Under the pieces are notes generated by a model. The model had not been told where the DNA came from. It saw nothing but the letters and a program-made list of their open reading frames with translations, and did not search any database. Shown here in pieces: positions 1 through 7,595 of a DNA stretch of 40,124 bases. Position 1 is the first letter of the stretch. Each line of letters begins with the position of its first letter. Source of the DNA: a virus; IMG/VR virus record IMGVR_UViG_3300028844_004332, positions 1 to 40,124 of that record; one strand, given 5' to 3'. The position numbers and the translations under genes were made by a program.

Positions 1-168
1 TTTAAGTTTTCAATATTACAAGCAGGACTATTTTCCGATGATTCTTGGACATGGAAAGCTTTTAGACAAAATGTAGCTGTTTGTCCTTTACCTGGTACTG
101 CTACGCACTTACAAGATAACTGTGTAACCCCCTTAGTAGATTGGAGTGACGTATGGAATCAGTGGTAA
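1..168 (+). CDS. C-terminal end of an unrecognised protein (cut by window start)
   Basis: An open frame runs from base 1 to a TAA at 166-168 and gives 55 residues, ending in DWSDVWNQW. The start lies outside the window. The piece is rich in Trp, Asp and Cys and I do not recognise its family. Its last 16 bases overlap the next gene, the same tight packing seen through the sugar-gene cluster, so it is probably the preceding member of that operon. A sugar-related role is only inference from position. Confidence 0.6.
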   Translation, partial: FKFSILQAGLFSDDSWTWKAFRQNVAVCPLPGTATHLQDNCVTPLVDWSDVWNQW

Positions 169-1184
169 TTACAGGATCTGCAGGTTTAATAGGCAGCCAT
201 CTATGTTATAAGTATTTAGAGTTAGGCTACAGAGTAATAGGTATAGACTCTTTAATAGGTGGTTATATAACTAACATGCCTGATAATAAAAACTTTTTTT
301 ATTATGAACAAGATATACTAGATACTAAAGAGTTATCTAATGTAATGGGTATTTATTCTCCAGTACTTGTAATACACTGTGCTGCTTTAGCACACGAAGG
401 ATTAAGTGTTTTTTCTCCTAAAAAGATAGTCGAGAATATATATGCAGGAACAGCTTCTGTGTGTAGTGCTTCTGTAAGTAATAATGTACCTATGTTTATA
501 AATACTACTTCTATGGCAAGATATGGAGAGGGAAATCCTCCTTTTCAAGAAGATCATATACCTAATCCTGTAGATCCTTATGGATTAGCTAAGTTACACG
601 CAGAGCAACATTTAAATTTAATGAGTGATATTCATGGGATAAAAGTATTCCATATGGTTCCTCATAATGTGTGCGGCCCTCATCAGTGTTATAGTGATCC
701 TTTTAGAAATGTTATGAGTATTTTTGCAAATCTAATATCTAAAGACAAACCTGTGTATATTTACGGTGATGGAACACAAAAAAGATCTTTTTCTCACGTA
801 AAAGATTGTGTAGAAGCTTTTGTTACAGTTTATAATAAAAGAGATAATATAGAAAGCAAAGAAGTATTTAATATAGGCCCTAGTCACGGAACTGAAACTT
901 CTATAGCTGCACTAGCAAATAAAGTAGCTAAATATTTTAATAAAACTGCAGAAATAAACTTTGTGCCTGAAAGACCTAGAGAAGTAAAAAATGCTTGGGT
1001 ATCTACTGATAAGGCAGAAAACATACTAAACTATAAAGCAGACACAGATATTGAAGAAACTATAAGAGATACTGTAGTGTGGATGAGAGACCAAACTACT
1101 AGAGATTTTGACTATCATATAGATTTAGAAATAATAAACGATAAAACTCCTAAAACATGGACAGACAGGCTTTTTAATAAATGA
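153..1184 (+). CDS. NAD-dependent nucleotide-sugar epimerase/dehydratase (extended SDR)
   Basis: This 343-residue protein has the full layout of an extended short-chain dehydrogenase acting on nucleotide sugars. The N-terminal Rossmann motif is GSAGLIGSH (residues 8-16, GxxGxxG). The catalytic Tyr-Lys pair is in YGLAK (Tyr143, Lys147), with NTTS just upstream around residue 117-120. A later YGDGTQKRSF-type segment matches the substrate loop of UDP-glucose 4-epimerase relatives. Family members epimerise or dehydrate UDP-, GDP- or dTDP-sugars in the cytoplasm; the exact substrate cannot be read from sequence. It overlaps the next gene by 4 bases (ATGA) and heads a run of glycosyltransferases, so it probably supplies a modified sugar donor for them. 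Confidence 0.88.
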   Translation: MESVVITGSAGLIGSHLCYKYLELGYRVIGIDSLIGGYITNMPDNKNFFYYEQDILDTKELSNVMGIYSPVLVIHCAALAHEGLSVFSPKKIVENIYAGTASVCSASVSNNVPMFINTTSMARYGEGNPPFQEDHIPNPVDPYGLAKLHAEQHLNLMSDIHGIKVFHMVPHNVCGPHQCYSDPFRNVMSIFANLISKDKPVYIYGDGTQKRSFSHVKDCVEAFVTVYNKRDNIESKEVFNIGPSHGTETSIAALANKVAKYFNKTAEINFVPERPREVKNAWVSTDKAENILNYKADTDIEETIRDTVVWMRDQTTRDFDYHIDLEIINDKTPKTWTDRLFNK

Positions 1185-2170
1185 CTCATGTACTATTTGC
1201 AAACACACAGGCGTTCGGAGACGTAATTCTAGGCATAAATGCTGCTAGAAGGTATAAAGAAAATAATCCTGATCATTTAGTTAGTTATTGTTTAAGAAGT
1301 AATTTTATGCTTACTACTCATGAACAACCTAGCGGAATATCAGAAGTTTTAGAAGTTATTAGTAAACAGCCTTGGTTAGACTCCATAGGACTAATAGAAT
1401 TTGATAATAAAGGCCAAGTAAAAAACGTAAACTTAAATAAAAGTGAAGATCAGTTTAAAAAAGTAGATAAAATGTTTTTACACTGGCGTTGGTTCTCAGA
1501 TTTAGGAATTTCTAAAAGTGCTAATTTACCTATAAAAGAATATATTACTGAAGATCAGTTTTTAGACGGTAATACTATACTAAACATAGACTCTGTTAAG
1601 CCTGATGATAAAATATTAAGAATAGGAATGTCAGGCCCTCTAGATTGGAACAGAAAATTACAGTCAGAAACAATGAGATTAGATATAATACAGGGTATAA
1701 GAGAGATACTAAATAATAAAAATATAGAACATGAATTATCTTTTTTAGGTATAGAGTGTGGAAATTTTAATTTATATCAGTCTTTACAGATATTAAAGCG
1801 ACAAGACTTATTTATATCTCCTTTAGGATCTTTAGTTCATGCTTCGGCAGCTATGAACGTAAATACTATTAGTATTCCTAGTGTTTTTCCTATAGAATAT
1901 GATAGTCCTGAGTTTTACTCTGATGGATATCACAAAACTATAAAACCCTCTACTGATAATCATTGTGGAGATTTTAAGTGCATAGTTCCTAAATTAAGTA
2001 AAGATGCAGATACTAATATAGAACCCGGTAATCCTACAGCTAATTTTACTTTTTGGCCAAGACACTGTCCTCATACTAGTACTAGTTTTGCATGTACTAA
2101 AACTCATAATGCTGAAAGCGTATTAGAAGAATTTAAAAATTGGTTAGATATTTACAATGACAACTCTTAA
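1181..2170 (+). CDS. Glycosyltransferase family 9-like (heptosyltransferase-type) protein
   Basis: The 329-residue protein resembles ADP-heptose:LPS heptosyltransferases (GT9, GT-B fold). The N-terminus has a GDVILGINAARRYKENNPD segment (about residues 13-31), as in the family's N-terminal Rossmann domain. The C-terminal half has LFISPLGSLVHASAAMN (about 210-226), the conserved donor-site loop followed by a strand. Cys residues cluster near the C-terminus. It starts in an ATGA overlap with the epimerase and overlaps the following gene by 14 bases, so translation is probably coupled. The likely role is transfer of a sugar onto a virion or cell-surface glycan; the acceptor is unknown. Confidence 0.7.
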   Translation: MTHVLFANTQAFGDVILGINAARRYKENNPDHLVSYCLRSNFMLTTHEQPSGISEVLEVISKQPWLDSIGLIEFDNKGQVKNVNLNKSEDQFKKVDKMFLHWRWFSDLGISKSANLPIKEYITEDQFLDGNTILNIDSVKPDDKILRIGMSGPLDWNRKLQSETMRLDIIQGIREILNNKNIEHELSFLGIECGNFNLYQSLQILKRQDLFISPLGSLVHASAAMNVNTISIPSVFPIEYDSPEFYSDGYHKTIKPSTDNHCGDFKCIVPKLSKDADTNIEPGNPTANFTFWPRHCPHTSTSFACTKTHNAESVLEEFKNWLDIYNDNS

Positions 2171-2927
2171 TCCTATTATTATAATTCCTTACTTATTCGA
2201 ACAGGAAATTCAACAACTAAAAGCCGCTCTTGGATGGAAGCTTGAATATGAGTTTTGGCAAGATACAGGTCAGATAGGCAGTGATATGGCTTATCAATAT
2301 TTATGGAATAAGCATAAAGATAGAGATGTAATTATATTACATGCAGATATGTTGCCTCTACAAGAGGACACAGAAAATAAATGGTATACAGAATTAATAA
2401 ATACTGTAGTTAAATATCCAGAAGCTGATATATTTGGAATGAAACTTTTATATCCTCAAAAAACAGAGGAAGATAAGTATATAATTCAGCACGCTGGCGG
2501 GAGATTTAGTAAAAATGGTGAAGCAGTACATTTCGGAGGAGGACTTAACCTCTATGATGGAAAAGCAAATCAAGAATTGGAAGTCGATGAGGGGCAATAC
2601 GACAAAGTCAGAGAAGTTGCCTGGGTTACAATGGGCGGAGTTTACCTCAAAGCTTCTGTTAGGGCTTCCGTTGGTAATTTTGATCCTGAGTTCTATTGGA
2701 CTTACTATCGTGATGTGGATTGGTGTCTTTCTGCCCGCCGCGCTGGTCATAAAATTTATCAAACGGGTATACCGTTACTTCATTTTGAAGGAAAAGATAA
2801 CAAAAGATTATTAGCTCAAAATCCAAATCTACAAGAAAAATGGTCTATAAATAGATCTATATTTATGGATAAGTGGATAGGTAAAAAAGAATTTGAAACA
2901 GTAGATAGAGTAGTTGAAAATGCGTAA
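2157..2927 (+). CDS. Glycosyltransferase family 2-like protein with a compositionally mosaic centre
   Basis: The 256-residue protein looks like a GT-A fold family 2 transferase. DVIILHADMLPL (about residues 57-68) supplies the metal-binding acidic motif. Near the C-terminus, YRDVDWCLSARRAGH followed by LLHFEG matches the family's catalytic D-x-D and terminal His-containing segment. Base use changes inside the gene: roughly 2530-2790 uses GTC, GCC, CGC and CTC codons, while both flanks use AGA, TTA and ATA almost exclusively. This suggests gene conversion or recombination with a less AT-rich relative. The gene overlaps its neighbours on both sides. Substrate and acceptor are unknown. Confidence 0.72.
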   Translation: MTTLNPIIIIPYLFEQEIQQLKAALGWKLEYEFWQDTGQIGSDMAYQYLWNKHKDRDVIILHADMLPLQEDTENKWYTELINTVVKYPEADIFGMKLLYPQKTEEDKYIIQHAGGRFSKNGEAVHFGGGLNLYDGKANQELEVDEGQYDKVREVAWVTMGGVYLKASVRASVGNFDPEFYWTYYRDVDWCLSARRAGHKIYQTGIPLLHFEGKDNKRLLAQNPNLQEKWSINRSIFMDKWIGKKEFETVDRVVENA

Positions 2928-3741
2928 AAAAAGTGTAATTAGTCTAATATCTTATGATGCTAGTTATTTAGTAAATTCTATAAAAAGTTATTACAATTAT
3001 GTAGATGAAATAGTATTAGGCTTAGACAGAGATAGAATATCTTGGAGCCGTAATAAGTTTTCTTTTGACGAAGATAAATTGTGGAAAGAGCTAAGTAATA
3101 TTGATGGTGACAATAAGATAGAAGTAGTAGAAGGAAATTTTCATAGGAGTGCTGTGCCTATTGAAAATGATAACTATGAAAGAAACTTTTTAAAAGAGCA
3201 ATGCTCTAATGACTGGATTTTTTCTTTTGATGCTGATGAAATACTAATAAATGCAGATGACTTTTTTAATAAGTTTTGTCCTATAGTAGAGAATTATGAT
3301 GTAGATTTAATGTTTTATTGGGTTTTACCTTATAAAAGAGTTGGAGACGGTGAAATACTAGTGATATCTAAAGAAGATAGAAAAAGTATTCCTAATAATG
3401 AAGTTCAAGGTTTTACTACTTTAAAACATAATACCTTTAATTATTGTAGATGGACTAATAATCAAAAAAGAATTCAATCTCCTTTGGCAATATTGCATTG
3501 GAGCTTCTGCAGACCAGAAGATGAACTAGATTTAAAAATTAATAACTTTGGACACAGTATTGAAAGTAAGCAAGATCCGTTTTATGATATACAAGCTAAA
3601 GTAGATATTAACAACTACACACAATTAAAAAACTTTAAAACTAGTAATATGGGCCCTCAATGGGAATCTTTATTAAAAATTAAAGAAAAAGATTTATTAG
3701 AATATTGTAAAGAGCAAGCGGTGATTATGTATGCAAAATAA
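2920..3741 (+). CDS. Glycosyltransferase-like protein (GT-A, DxD)
   Basis: This 273-residue protein has the short N-terminal strand-helix pattern of family 2 transferases and an acidic motif DWIFSFDADEIL (about residues 98-109) that would bind the sugar-nucleotide metal. The C-terminal part has the HWSFCRPEDEL stretch seen in glycosyltransferases of the SPS/WaaE-like type. I chose ATG at 2920, which overlaps the previous stop; a TTG two codons earlier (2914) is open but less likely. It overlaps the next gene by 11 bases, which supports one operon. A role in surface or virion glycan assembly is inferred from context. Confidence 0.68.
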   Translation: MRKKSVISLISYDASYLVNSIKSYYNYVDEIVLGLDRDRISWSRNKFSFDEDKLWKELSNIDGDNKIEVVEGNFHRSAVPIENDNYERNFLKEQCSNDWIFSFDADEILINADDFFNKFCPIVENYDVDLMFYWVLPYKRVGDGEILVISKEDRKSIPNNEVQGFTTLKHNTFNYCRWTNNQKRIQSPLAILHWSFCRPEDELDLKINNFGHSIESKQDPFYDIQAKVDINNYTQLKNFKTSNMGPQWESLLKIKEKDLLEYCKEQAVIMYAK

Positions 3742-4864
3742 TATTAATTTAGAAATTATAGGTAAATTTTATGATAACCACTCTTTGTCTATTGTAAATA
3801 GGTACTTAGCTATTGAATTATCTAAGTATAACAATGTGGTTATTTCTCCTATAGACAGTTTTACTTCAGAGGCTAAACTCAGTCAAGAAACCTTACAAAG
3901 CTTACAAAATTTACTTCCTAAAGAAGAAACTGCTGTAATTCCAGATATACAAATAAGACATAGTTATCCTCCTATTTGGAGATGGCCTCATTCTAATGAT
4001 ACAAAAGTAGTATATATACAGCCTTGGGAGTTTACAAAAGTACCTTTTGAGTGGCAATATAAATTCGAAACTTTTGCTGACGCTCTTATTACCTTTACTC
4101 GTTGGACAGGTGCAGTATATCAAGAAGGTGGTATTAATCCAGAAAGGCTTTTTTGTATTCCTATAGGATATGATCCAAACATATTTTATGTAGACAGAGA
4201 TACTCCTAAAAGAGATAAATATACTTTTCTGTTTGTAGGGTGTGATCAATATAGAAAAGGTTTTGATATACTACTACAAGCATGGGCTAATACATTTAAA
4301 AAAGAAGATAATGTAGAACTTATAGTAAAAGATACTCCTCAAGTTTATGGAAAAACATCATTACAAGAACAATTAATTAAATTACAGTATACTAATAACT
4401 TAGCTAAAATAACTTATATAGACGATCCCTATTCCGAAAAAGATATGGCAGATCTATATAGAAGTGTTGATGTGTTAGTTCATCCTTATAGGGGTGAGGG
4501 TTTTGGAATGCCTGTTCAAGAAGCAATAGCTTGTGGGACTATTCCTTTAGTTACTGGAGGAGGCTGTACTGATGAATTTGTTACAGACTATAAAATAAAG
4601 TCTTCTCAAAAAATCGTAGACATTAATAACATTTTTGCAGGTAAACCAGGAGATAGCTTTAACTTAATGGGTTCTCATACTTGGTTATTAGAACCAGAAG
4701 TTCAAGACTTGATATCCAAAATGAAAATGTTATACGATAGCAAGAAACGTGCTATTCCTAAAAGTAGTAAGATAAAAAACTGGGAAGAAGCAGGGATTAT
4801 GTATAATCATGCTCTTAAAAAGATACATGATTATCCAAGGATAAAAAGAGTTCATGGAAATTGA
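3731..4864 (+). CDS. Glycosyltransferase family 4 (GT-B) protein
   Basis: The 377-residue protein is a clear GT4 (Glycos_transf_1) member. FLFVGCDQYRKGFDILLQAW (residues 167-186) starts the C-terminal nucleotide-sugar domain. HPYRGEGFGMPVQEAIACG (251-269) is the signature E-x7-E loop that holds the donor. Length fits a complete retaining transferase. It is the last and best recognised transferase of the left cluster and overlaps both neighbours. The presence of at least four different transferases plus an epimerase suggests stepwise building of an oligosaccharide rather than a single sugar addition. Confidence 0.88.
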   Translation: MQNNINLEIIGKFYDNHSLSIVNRYLAIELSKYNNVVISPIDSFTSEAKLSQETLQSLQNLLPKEETAVIPDIQIRHSYPPIWRWPHSNDTKVVYIQPWEFTKVPFEWQYKFETFADALITFTRWTGAVYQEGGINPERLFCIPIGYDPNIFYVDRDTPKRDKYTFLFVGCDQYRKGFDILLQAWANTFKKEDNVELIVKDTPQVYGKTSLQEQLIKLQYTNNLAKITYIDDPYSEKDMADLYRSVDVLVHPYRGEGFGMPVQEAIACGTIPLVTGGGCTDEFVTDYKIKSSQKIVDINNIFAGKPGDSFNLMGSHTWLLEPEVQDLISKMKMLYDSKKRAIPKSSKIKNWEEAGIMYNHALKKIHDYPRIKRVHGN

Positions 4865-5138
4865 TTTAGGTTTTGTAGGATATATAACAGAAGATAAAGC
4901 TATAAAAATAACTATAAACGAGTTTAGAGGGCAAGAGTACATTCATATAAGAGAGTATATGAAAGATGGAGATACAGGTAACTGGTTTCCTACTAAAAAA
5001 GGACTAGCGCTAAGACCAGAGTTTGTAGATATGGCTGCTCACCTTTTAGATAAGGCGGGAGATATACTTACCAAGACTTATTTAAGTAAAATTAAAAGTA
5101 AACAATTAGAATTATTTGAAGATGAAGGAGAATCTTAA
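4854..5138 (+). CDS. PC4-like single-stranded DNA-binding protein
   Basis: The 94-residue protein matches the transcriptional coactivator PC4/Sub1 fold. The segment IHIREYMKDGDTGNWFPTKK (about 30-49), followed by GLALRPE, follows the family pattern of an Ile-Arg-Glu-Tyr strand, a charged turn, then Thr/Lys-Lys-Gly-Leu and a helix. PC4 proteins form dimers that bind ssDNA and, in phages, can influence transcription or replication. An acidic C-terminal tail (LELFEDEGES) may recruit partners, as in SSB proteins; this is inference. It overlaps the glycosyltransferase before it and shares one base with the next gene (TAATG), so it is translated as part of the same run. Confidence 0.65.
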   Translation: MEIDLGFVGYITEDKAIKITINEFRGQEYIHIREYMKDGDTGNWFPTKKGLALRPEFVDMAAHLLDKAGDILTKTYLSKIKSKQLELFEDEGES

Positions 5139-5452
5139 TGGCAACTAAATCTAATAAAGCCTGGAGTGATGAAGAAGAAGAGATTCTAACAAGATTATAT
5201 GTAGATGAAGGGCTAGACGTATATGACGTAGCAGATCACTTTAAAAAAGGACACAGAAGTGTAATAAGTAAACTGGTCCAAATGAAGATATATAGAAAAC
5301 CAGAAGAAGAAAAAGAAGATAAGCGTAGTGTCAAAACTATGATTAGAGATATAGAAGAAATGTTAGAAATTGAAATAGAAGGTCTAAACCTGACAAAAAA
5401 AGCAAATTTAGAGTTGCTTGTTGATGCTTTAAAAGGTAAGATAGTAATATAA
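5138..5452 (+). CDS. SANT/Myb-like helix-turn-helix protein
   Basis: The 104-residue protein begins with a SANT/HTH-like unit (about residues 8-51): WSDEEEEI, then VADHFKKGHRSVISKLVQM. That second part is the same kind of unit that occurs four times in the larger protein encoded from 5627, so the two are likely related by duplication. A charged linker (PEEEKEDKR) leads to a C-terminal helical segment, LNLTKKANLELLVDAL. DNA binding is inferred from the fold. It is the last gene before a promoter-bearing gap and ends this operon. Confidence 0.6.
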   Translation: MATKSNKAWSDEEEEILTRLYVDEGLDVYDVADHFKKGHRSVISKLVQMKIYRKPEEEKEDKRSVKTMIRDIEEMLEIEIEGLNLTKKANLELLVDALKGKIVI

Positions 5453-5527
5453 GATAAAATTACAAATATATGAATTTAGCAATTTATAAAATAACAACCA
5501 AAAAACAAAAACACTTTCATATTTTTC

Positions 5528-5580
5528 TTGCTAAGTATACTGATATTTGATAATATCATCTTATCGAAACAAAAAGTTTC
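5528..5580 (+). promoter_or_regulatory. Candidate sigma70-type promoter with two inverted repeats
   Basis: In the 174-base gap before the HTH-array gene, TTGCTA (5528-5533) and TAATAT (5551-5556) are spaced 17 bases. The -10 region lies in a perfect 7-base inverted repeat, TGATATT/AATATCA (5541-5558). A second one, GAAAC-AAAAA-GTTTC (5566-5580), lies just downstream. These could be operator sites. The boxes are only partial matches, but position, a strong Shine-Dalgarno (AGAGGGG) further on, and a terminator after the gene all point to an independent transcription unit. Confidence 0.45.
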
Positions 5581-5626
5581 ACATTTATTAATAACACAAA
5601 ACATTTGAAACCAGAGGGGAATAAAA

Positions 5627-6322
5627 ATGGCAAAATTTGAATATACTGACGACATGGTTGCTCGTATGGAGCAAGTATGTGCAGGCGGCATTACGGAAGA
5701 TACTATTATCGCTCTTTGCGATGAGTTTGACTTTCCACGTCGCTCTGTAACTGCGAAACTTCGTAAACTTGGTTACGACGTTCCAACAAAACCTAAAGCA
5801 GCTCCTGCATTTGATGCAGACGAAACAGCCGCTTTAACATCATTTCTAGAAAGCAATAGCGGTGTACACACTGCGGAAGAAATTGCAACTCACTTTAGTG
5901 CTGAGTGGGGTCGTGACGTAACTTCTCGTCAAGTTAACGGTAAGGCTCTTTCATTAGAAATGACAGCTCATATTAAACCGGCTGAGAAAAAAGTAGCTCC
6001 ACGCACCTATTCAGAGGCGGAAGAAGCTCAGATTTCTGATATGGCGGGTTCGGGCGCTTTCTTAGAAGATATTGCAGAAGCCCTTGGCAAATCTGTAAAC
6101 TCCGTTCGCGGAAAACTTCTTTCTATGCAGCTTAAAGCACCTCAGCGTGATAAAAAAGCAGCTAAGAGCGATTCCTATGAAGGAATTGAAGATATGGCAA
6201 CCAGTATGAGTGTTGCAGAGTTAGCAGATCAATTTGGCAAAAGTGAGCGCGGTGTTAAAACTGTGTTAACTCGTCGCGGAATTTCTGCAACAGATTATAC
6301 TCCAAAAGCTTTAGAAGCCTAA
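5627..6322 (+). CDS. Four-repeat helix-turn-helix array protein, host-like codons
   Basis: The 231-residue protein carries four copies of a SANT/HTH-like unit, centred near residues 22-49, 84-109, 147-169 and 197-219. Each ends in a recognition-helix-like stretch: FPRRSVTAKLRKLG, VTSRQVNGKALSL, SVNSVRGKLLSMQL, SERGVKTVLTRRG. Linkers are Lys/Ala/Pro-rich. Nearly every Arg is CGT or CGC and I find no AGA, whereas neighbours use AGA almost throughout; GC is visibly higher. The gene has its own promoter candidate, a strong ribosome site (AGAGGGG) and a strong terminator, so it is probably monocistronic and highly expressed. A genome-coating or global regulatory DNA-binding role is inference; the exact function is unknown. 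Confidence 0.75.
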   Translation: MAKFEYTDDMVARMEQVCAGGITEDTIIALCDEFDFPRRSVTAKLRKLGYDVPTKPKAAPAFDADETAALTSFLESNSGVHTAEEIATHFSAEWGRDVTSRQVNGKALSLEMTAHIKPAEKKVAPRTYSEAEEAQISDMAGSGAFLEDIAEALGKSVNSVRGKLLSMQLKAPQRDKKAAKSDSYEGIEDMATSMSVAELADQFGKSERGVKTVLTRRGISATDYTPKALEA

Positions 6323-6348
6323 GAATTATAATATTAACTGCAATAACT

Positions 6349-6379
6349 GGCACGGCAAGCAATTGTCGTGCCCTTTTTT
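6349..6379 (+). terminator. Rho-independent terminator after the HTH-array gene
   Basis: A 10-base-pair stem, GGCACGGCAA/TTGTCGTGCC with one G-T pair, closes a GCAA tetraloop (6359-6362) and is followed by C and six T. It isolates the HTH-array gene from the genes downstream. Confidence 0.9.
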
Positions 6380-6392
6380 ATGGGGTAATCAA

Positions 6393-6713
6393 ATGAGTAA
6401 TAGTGACAGTTCTTTATTTTTACATAATTTACCTGATAAGGTACTTCAAGATATTTTAAATATGTCTGGAGAAGATAAAATAATGTACTTTACCAATTTA
6501 ATAAAGAGATTTTATCCAGACGTAGAGTCTGCAGAAGAGTTTGAAGGATTAATAAAAGCATATAATGCTAGTTTTGCTTTAGAGTATGTATTTAGACAAG
6601 ACGAAGAAATAGCCGACTCTTTTACCTGTGTATACACAAAAACAGGACTAGTTAGAGAGTTAAGTAATGACTTATATTTTATGATGGCAGAGTATAAGTA
6701 TCAGATTAATTAA
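6393..6713 (+). CDS. Unrecognised small acidic protein
   Basis: I do not recognise this 106-residue protein. It is mostly helical by appearance, acidic and rich in Phe, Tyr and Leu (for example LIKRFYPDVESAEEFEGL), with no membrane segment or obvious catalytic motif. I chose ATG at 6393, preceded by ATGGGGTAATCAA. A TTG at 6363 is in frame but lies inside the terminator stem. It is squeezed between that terminator and the next promoter, among DNA-binding proteins, so a regulatory or anti-host role is possible but unsupported. Confidence 0.6.
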   Translation: MSNSDSSLFLHNLPDKVLQDILNMSGEDKIMYFTNLIKRFYPDVESAEEFEGLIKAYNASFALEYVFRQDEEIADSFTCVYTKTGLVRELSNDLYFMMAEYKYQIN

Positions 6714-6721
6714 ATTATATA

Positions 6722-6751
6722 TTGACACTTAGACCTTCTATACTATATACT
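6722..6751 (+). promoter_or_regulatory. Strong sigma70-type promoter candidate
   Basis: A consensus -35 box TTGACA (6722-6727) is followed after 18 bases by TATACT (6746-6751); TATATA at 6744 is an alternative at 16 bases. GGAGG at 6768-6772 lies before the ATG at 6778. It probably drives the HTH gene and the replication genes downstream. Confidence 0.65.
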
Positions 6752-6777
6752 GGTATTAAGTTAATATGGAGGCTTAA

Positions 6778-7533
6778 ATGGTTATTAAAAATGTAGAAAT
6801 TCCAGAAGCAAAAATACGTCAAGCTCTTTGGATGATTAAAAGTAAAAAAACTAAGAAGGCTATTTGTGAACATTTAGGTATCGCATATAATACTAAAAGA
6901 TTAGATAATATTATTAATGACTTTTTAGAAAAAGAAGAGAGAACTCTTAGACTTAAAAAAGCTGCTAAAACTAAAGAGTTTACTAACGCAGAAAAAACGG
7001 CTATGGCTAAAGACTATCAAGATGGAGATAGTGTAAGTGGTATAGCAAAGAGAAACTATATATCTTCTCAAAAAGTAAAATCTTTTTTACTAGAACTAGG
7101 AGTGCCTATTCGTTCTAGAAAAAAGAGTGCTCCCGCTCAAACAGATCACGTTGTTCAAGACTTAGATATTAGATTTTCTAAGGGTGATAAAGTATTTCAT
7201 GGTCCTACTAATTGTTTCGCTGTTATAGAAAAAACTATGGATGAAGATTATATAGAGTACTTACAGCAAGGAATACAAAAATATGTAGAGCTTAGCCCTT
7301 TTGACTATAAAAAACATAAAGAGCCTATAGAAGATGTACACTTTAATATTTATTGGATTTTAGAAGATGGAGTAACGTGGAAACTTCCTTCTTTAAAAAA
7401 TCATATTAAGGCTGTATTAAAACATATTGAAGACTATGGAAGAGAAAGCTATCTTTTATGGATAGAAGGTGATTATTCTCACCAAAGAATGTTTGTTCCT
7501 CGTCATGAATTATTTCCGGTAATTAAAAAATAG
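6778..7533 (+). CDS. Helix-turn-helix protein with an unrecognised C-terminal domain
   Basis: The 251-residue protein has two HTH-like stretches in its N-terminal half: residues about 11-40 (IRQALWMIKSKKTKKAICEH) and about 70-110 (ISSQKVKSFLLELG). Basic linkers follow each (RLKKAAKTK, RSRKK). The C-terminal half (about 125-251) is rich in aromatic residues and begins with a small beta-like stretch, FSKGDKVFHGPTNC; I do not recognise it. A strong promoter and a GGAGG ribosome site precede the gene, and it abuts the replication block. It is plausibly a regulator or origin-binding protein, by inference only. Confidence 0.6.
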   Translation: MVIKNVEIPEAKIRQALWMIKSKKTKKAICEHLGIAYNTKRLDNIINDFLEKEERTLRLKKAAKTKEFTNAEKTAMAKDYQDGDSVSGIAKRNYISSQKVKSFLLELGVPIRSRKKSAPAQTDHVVQDLDIRFSKGDKVFHGPTNCFAVIEKTMDEDYIEYLQQGIQKYVELSPFDYKKHKEPIEDVHFNIYWILEDGVTWKLPSLKNHIKAVLKHIEDYGRESYLLWIEGDYSHQRMFVPRHELFPVIKK

Positions 7534-7595
7534 ATGTCAGTAGATTTACAAAAGTAATTAACAATTTCTATACTAAAAACTTAAGAATTCCTTCT

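Noticed and set aside
2448-2762. Minus-strand open frame over the GT2-like gene
   Set aside because: Antisense to coding sequence, with no start signals and no recognisable protein features.
2515-2814. A 99-codon + strand frame with hydrophobic stretch inside the GT2-like gene
   Set aside because: It lies wholly inside a better supported gene, lacks its own ribosome site, and its apparent membrane segment is a by-product of the shifted frame.
5476-5691. Minus-strand frame across the gap before the HTH-array gene
   Set aside because: It crosses a promoter-like region and the array gene's start, is Phe/Cys-rich, and has no supporting context.
7549-7557. Programmed -1 frameshift as sole explanation of the helicase start
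   Set aside because: CAAAAGT is not a good X-XXY-YYZ slippery heptamer and there is no clear stimulatory hairpin; a single missing base explains the data more simply.
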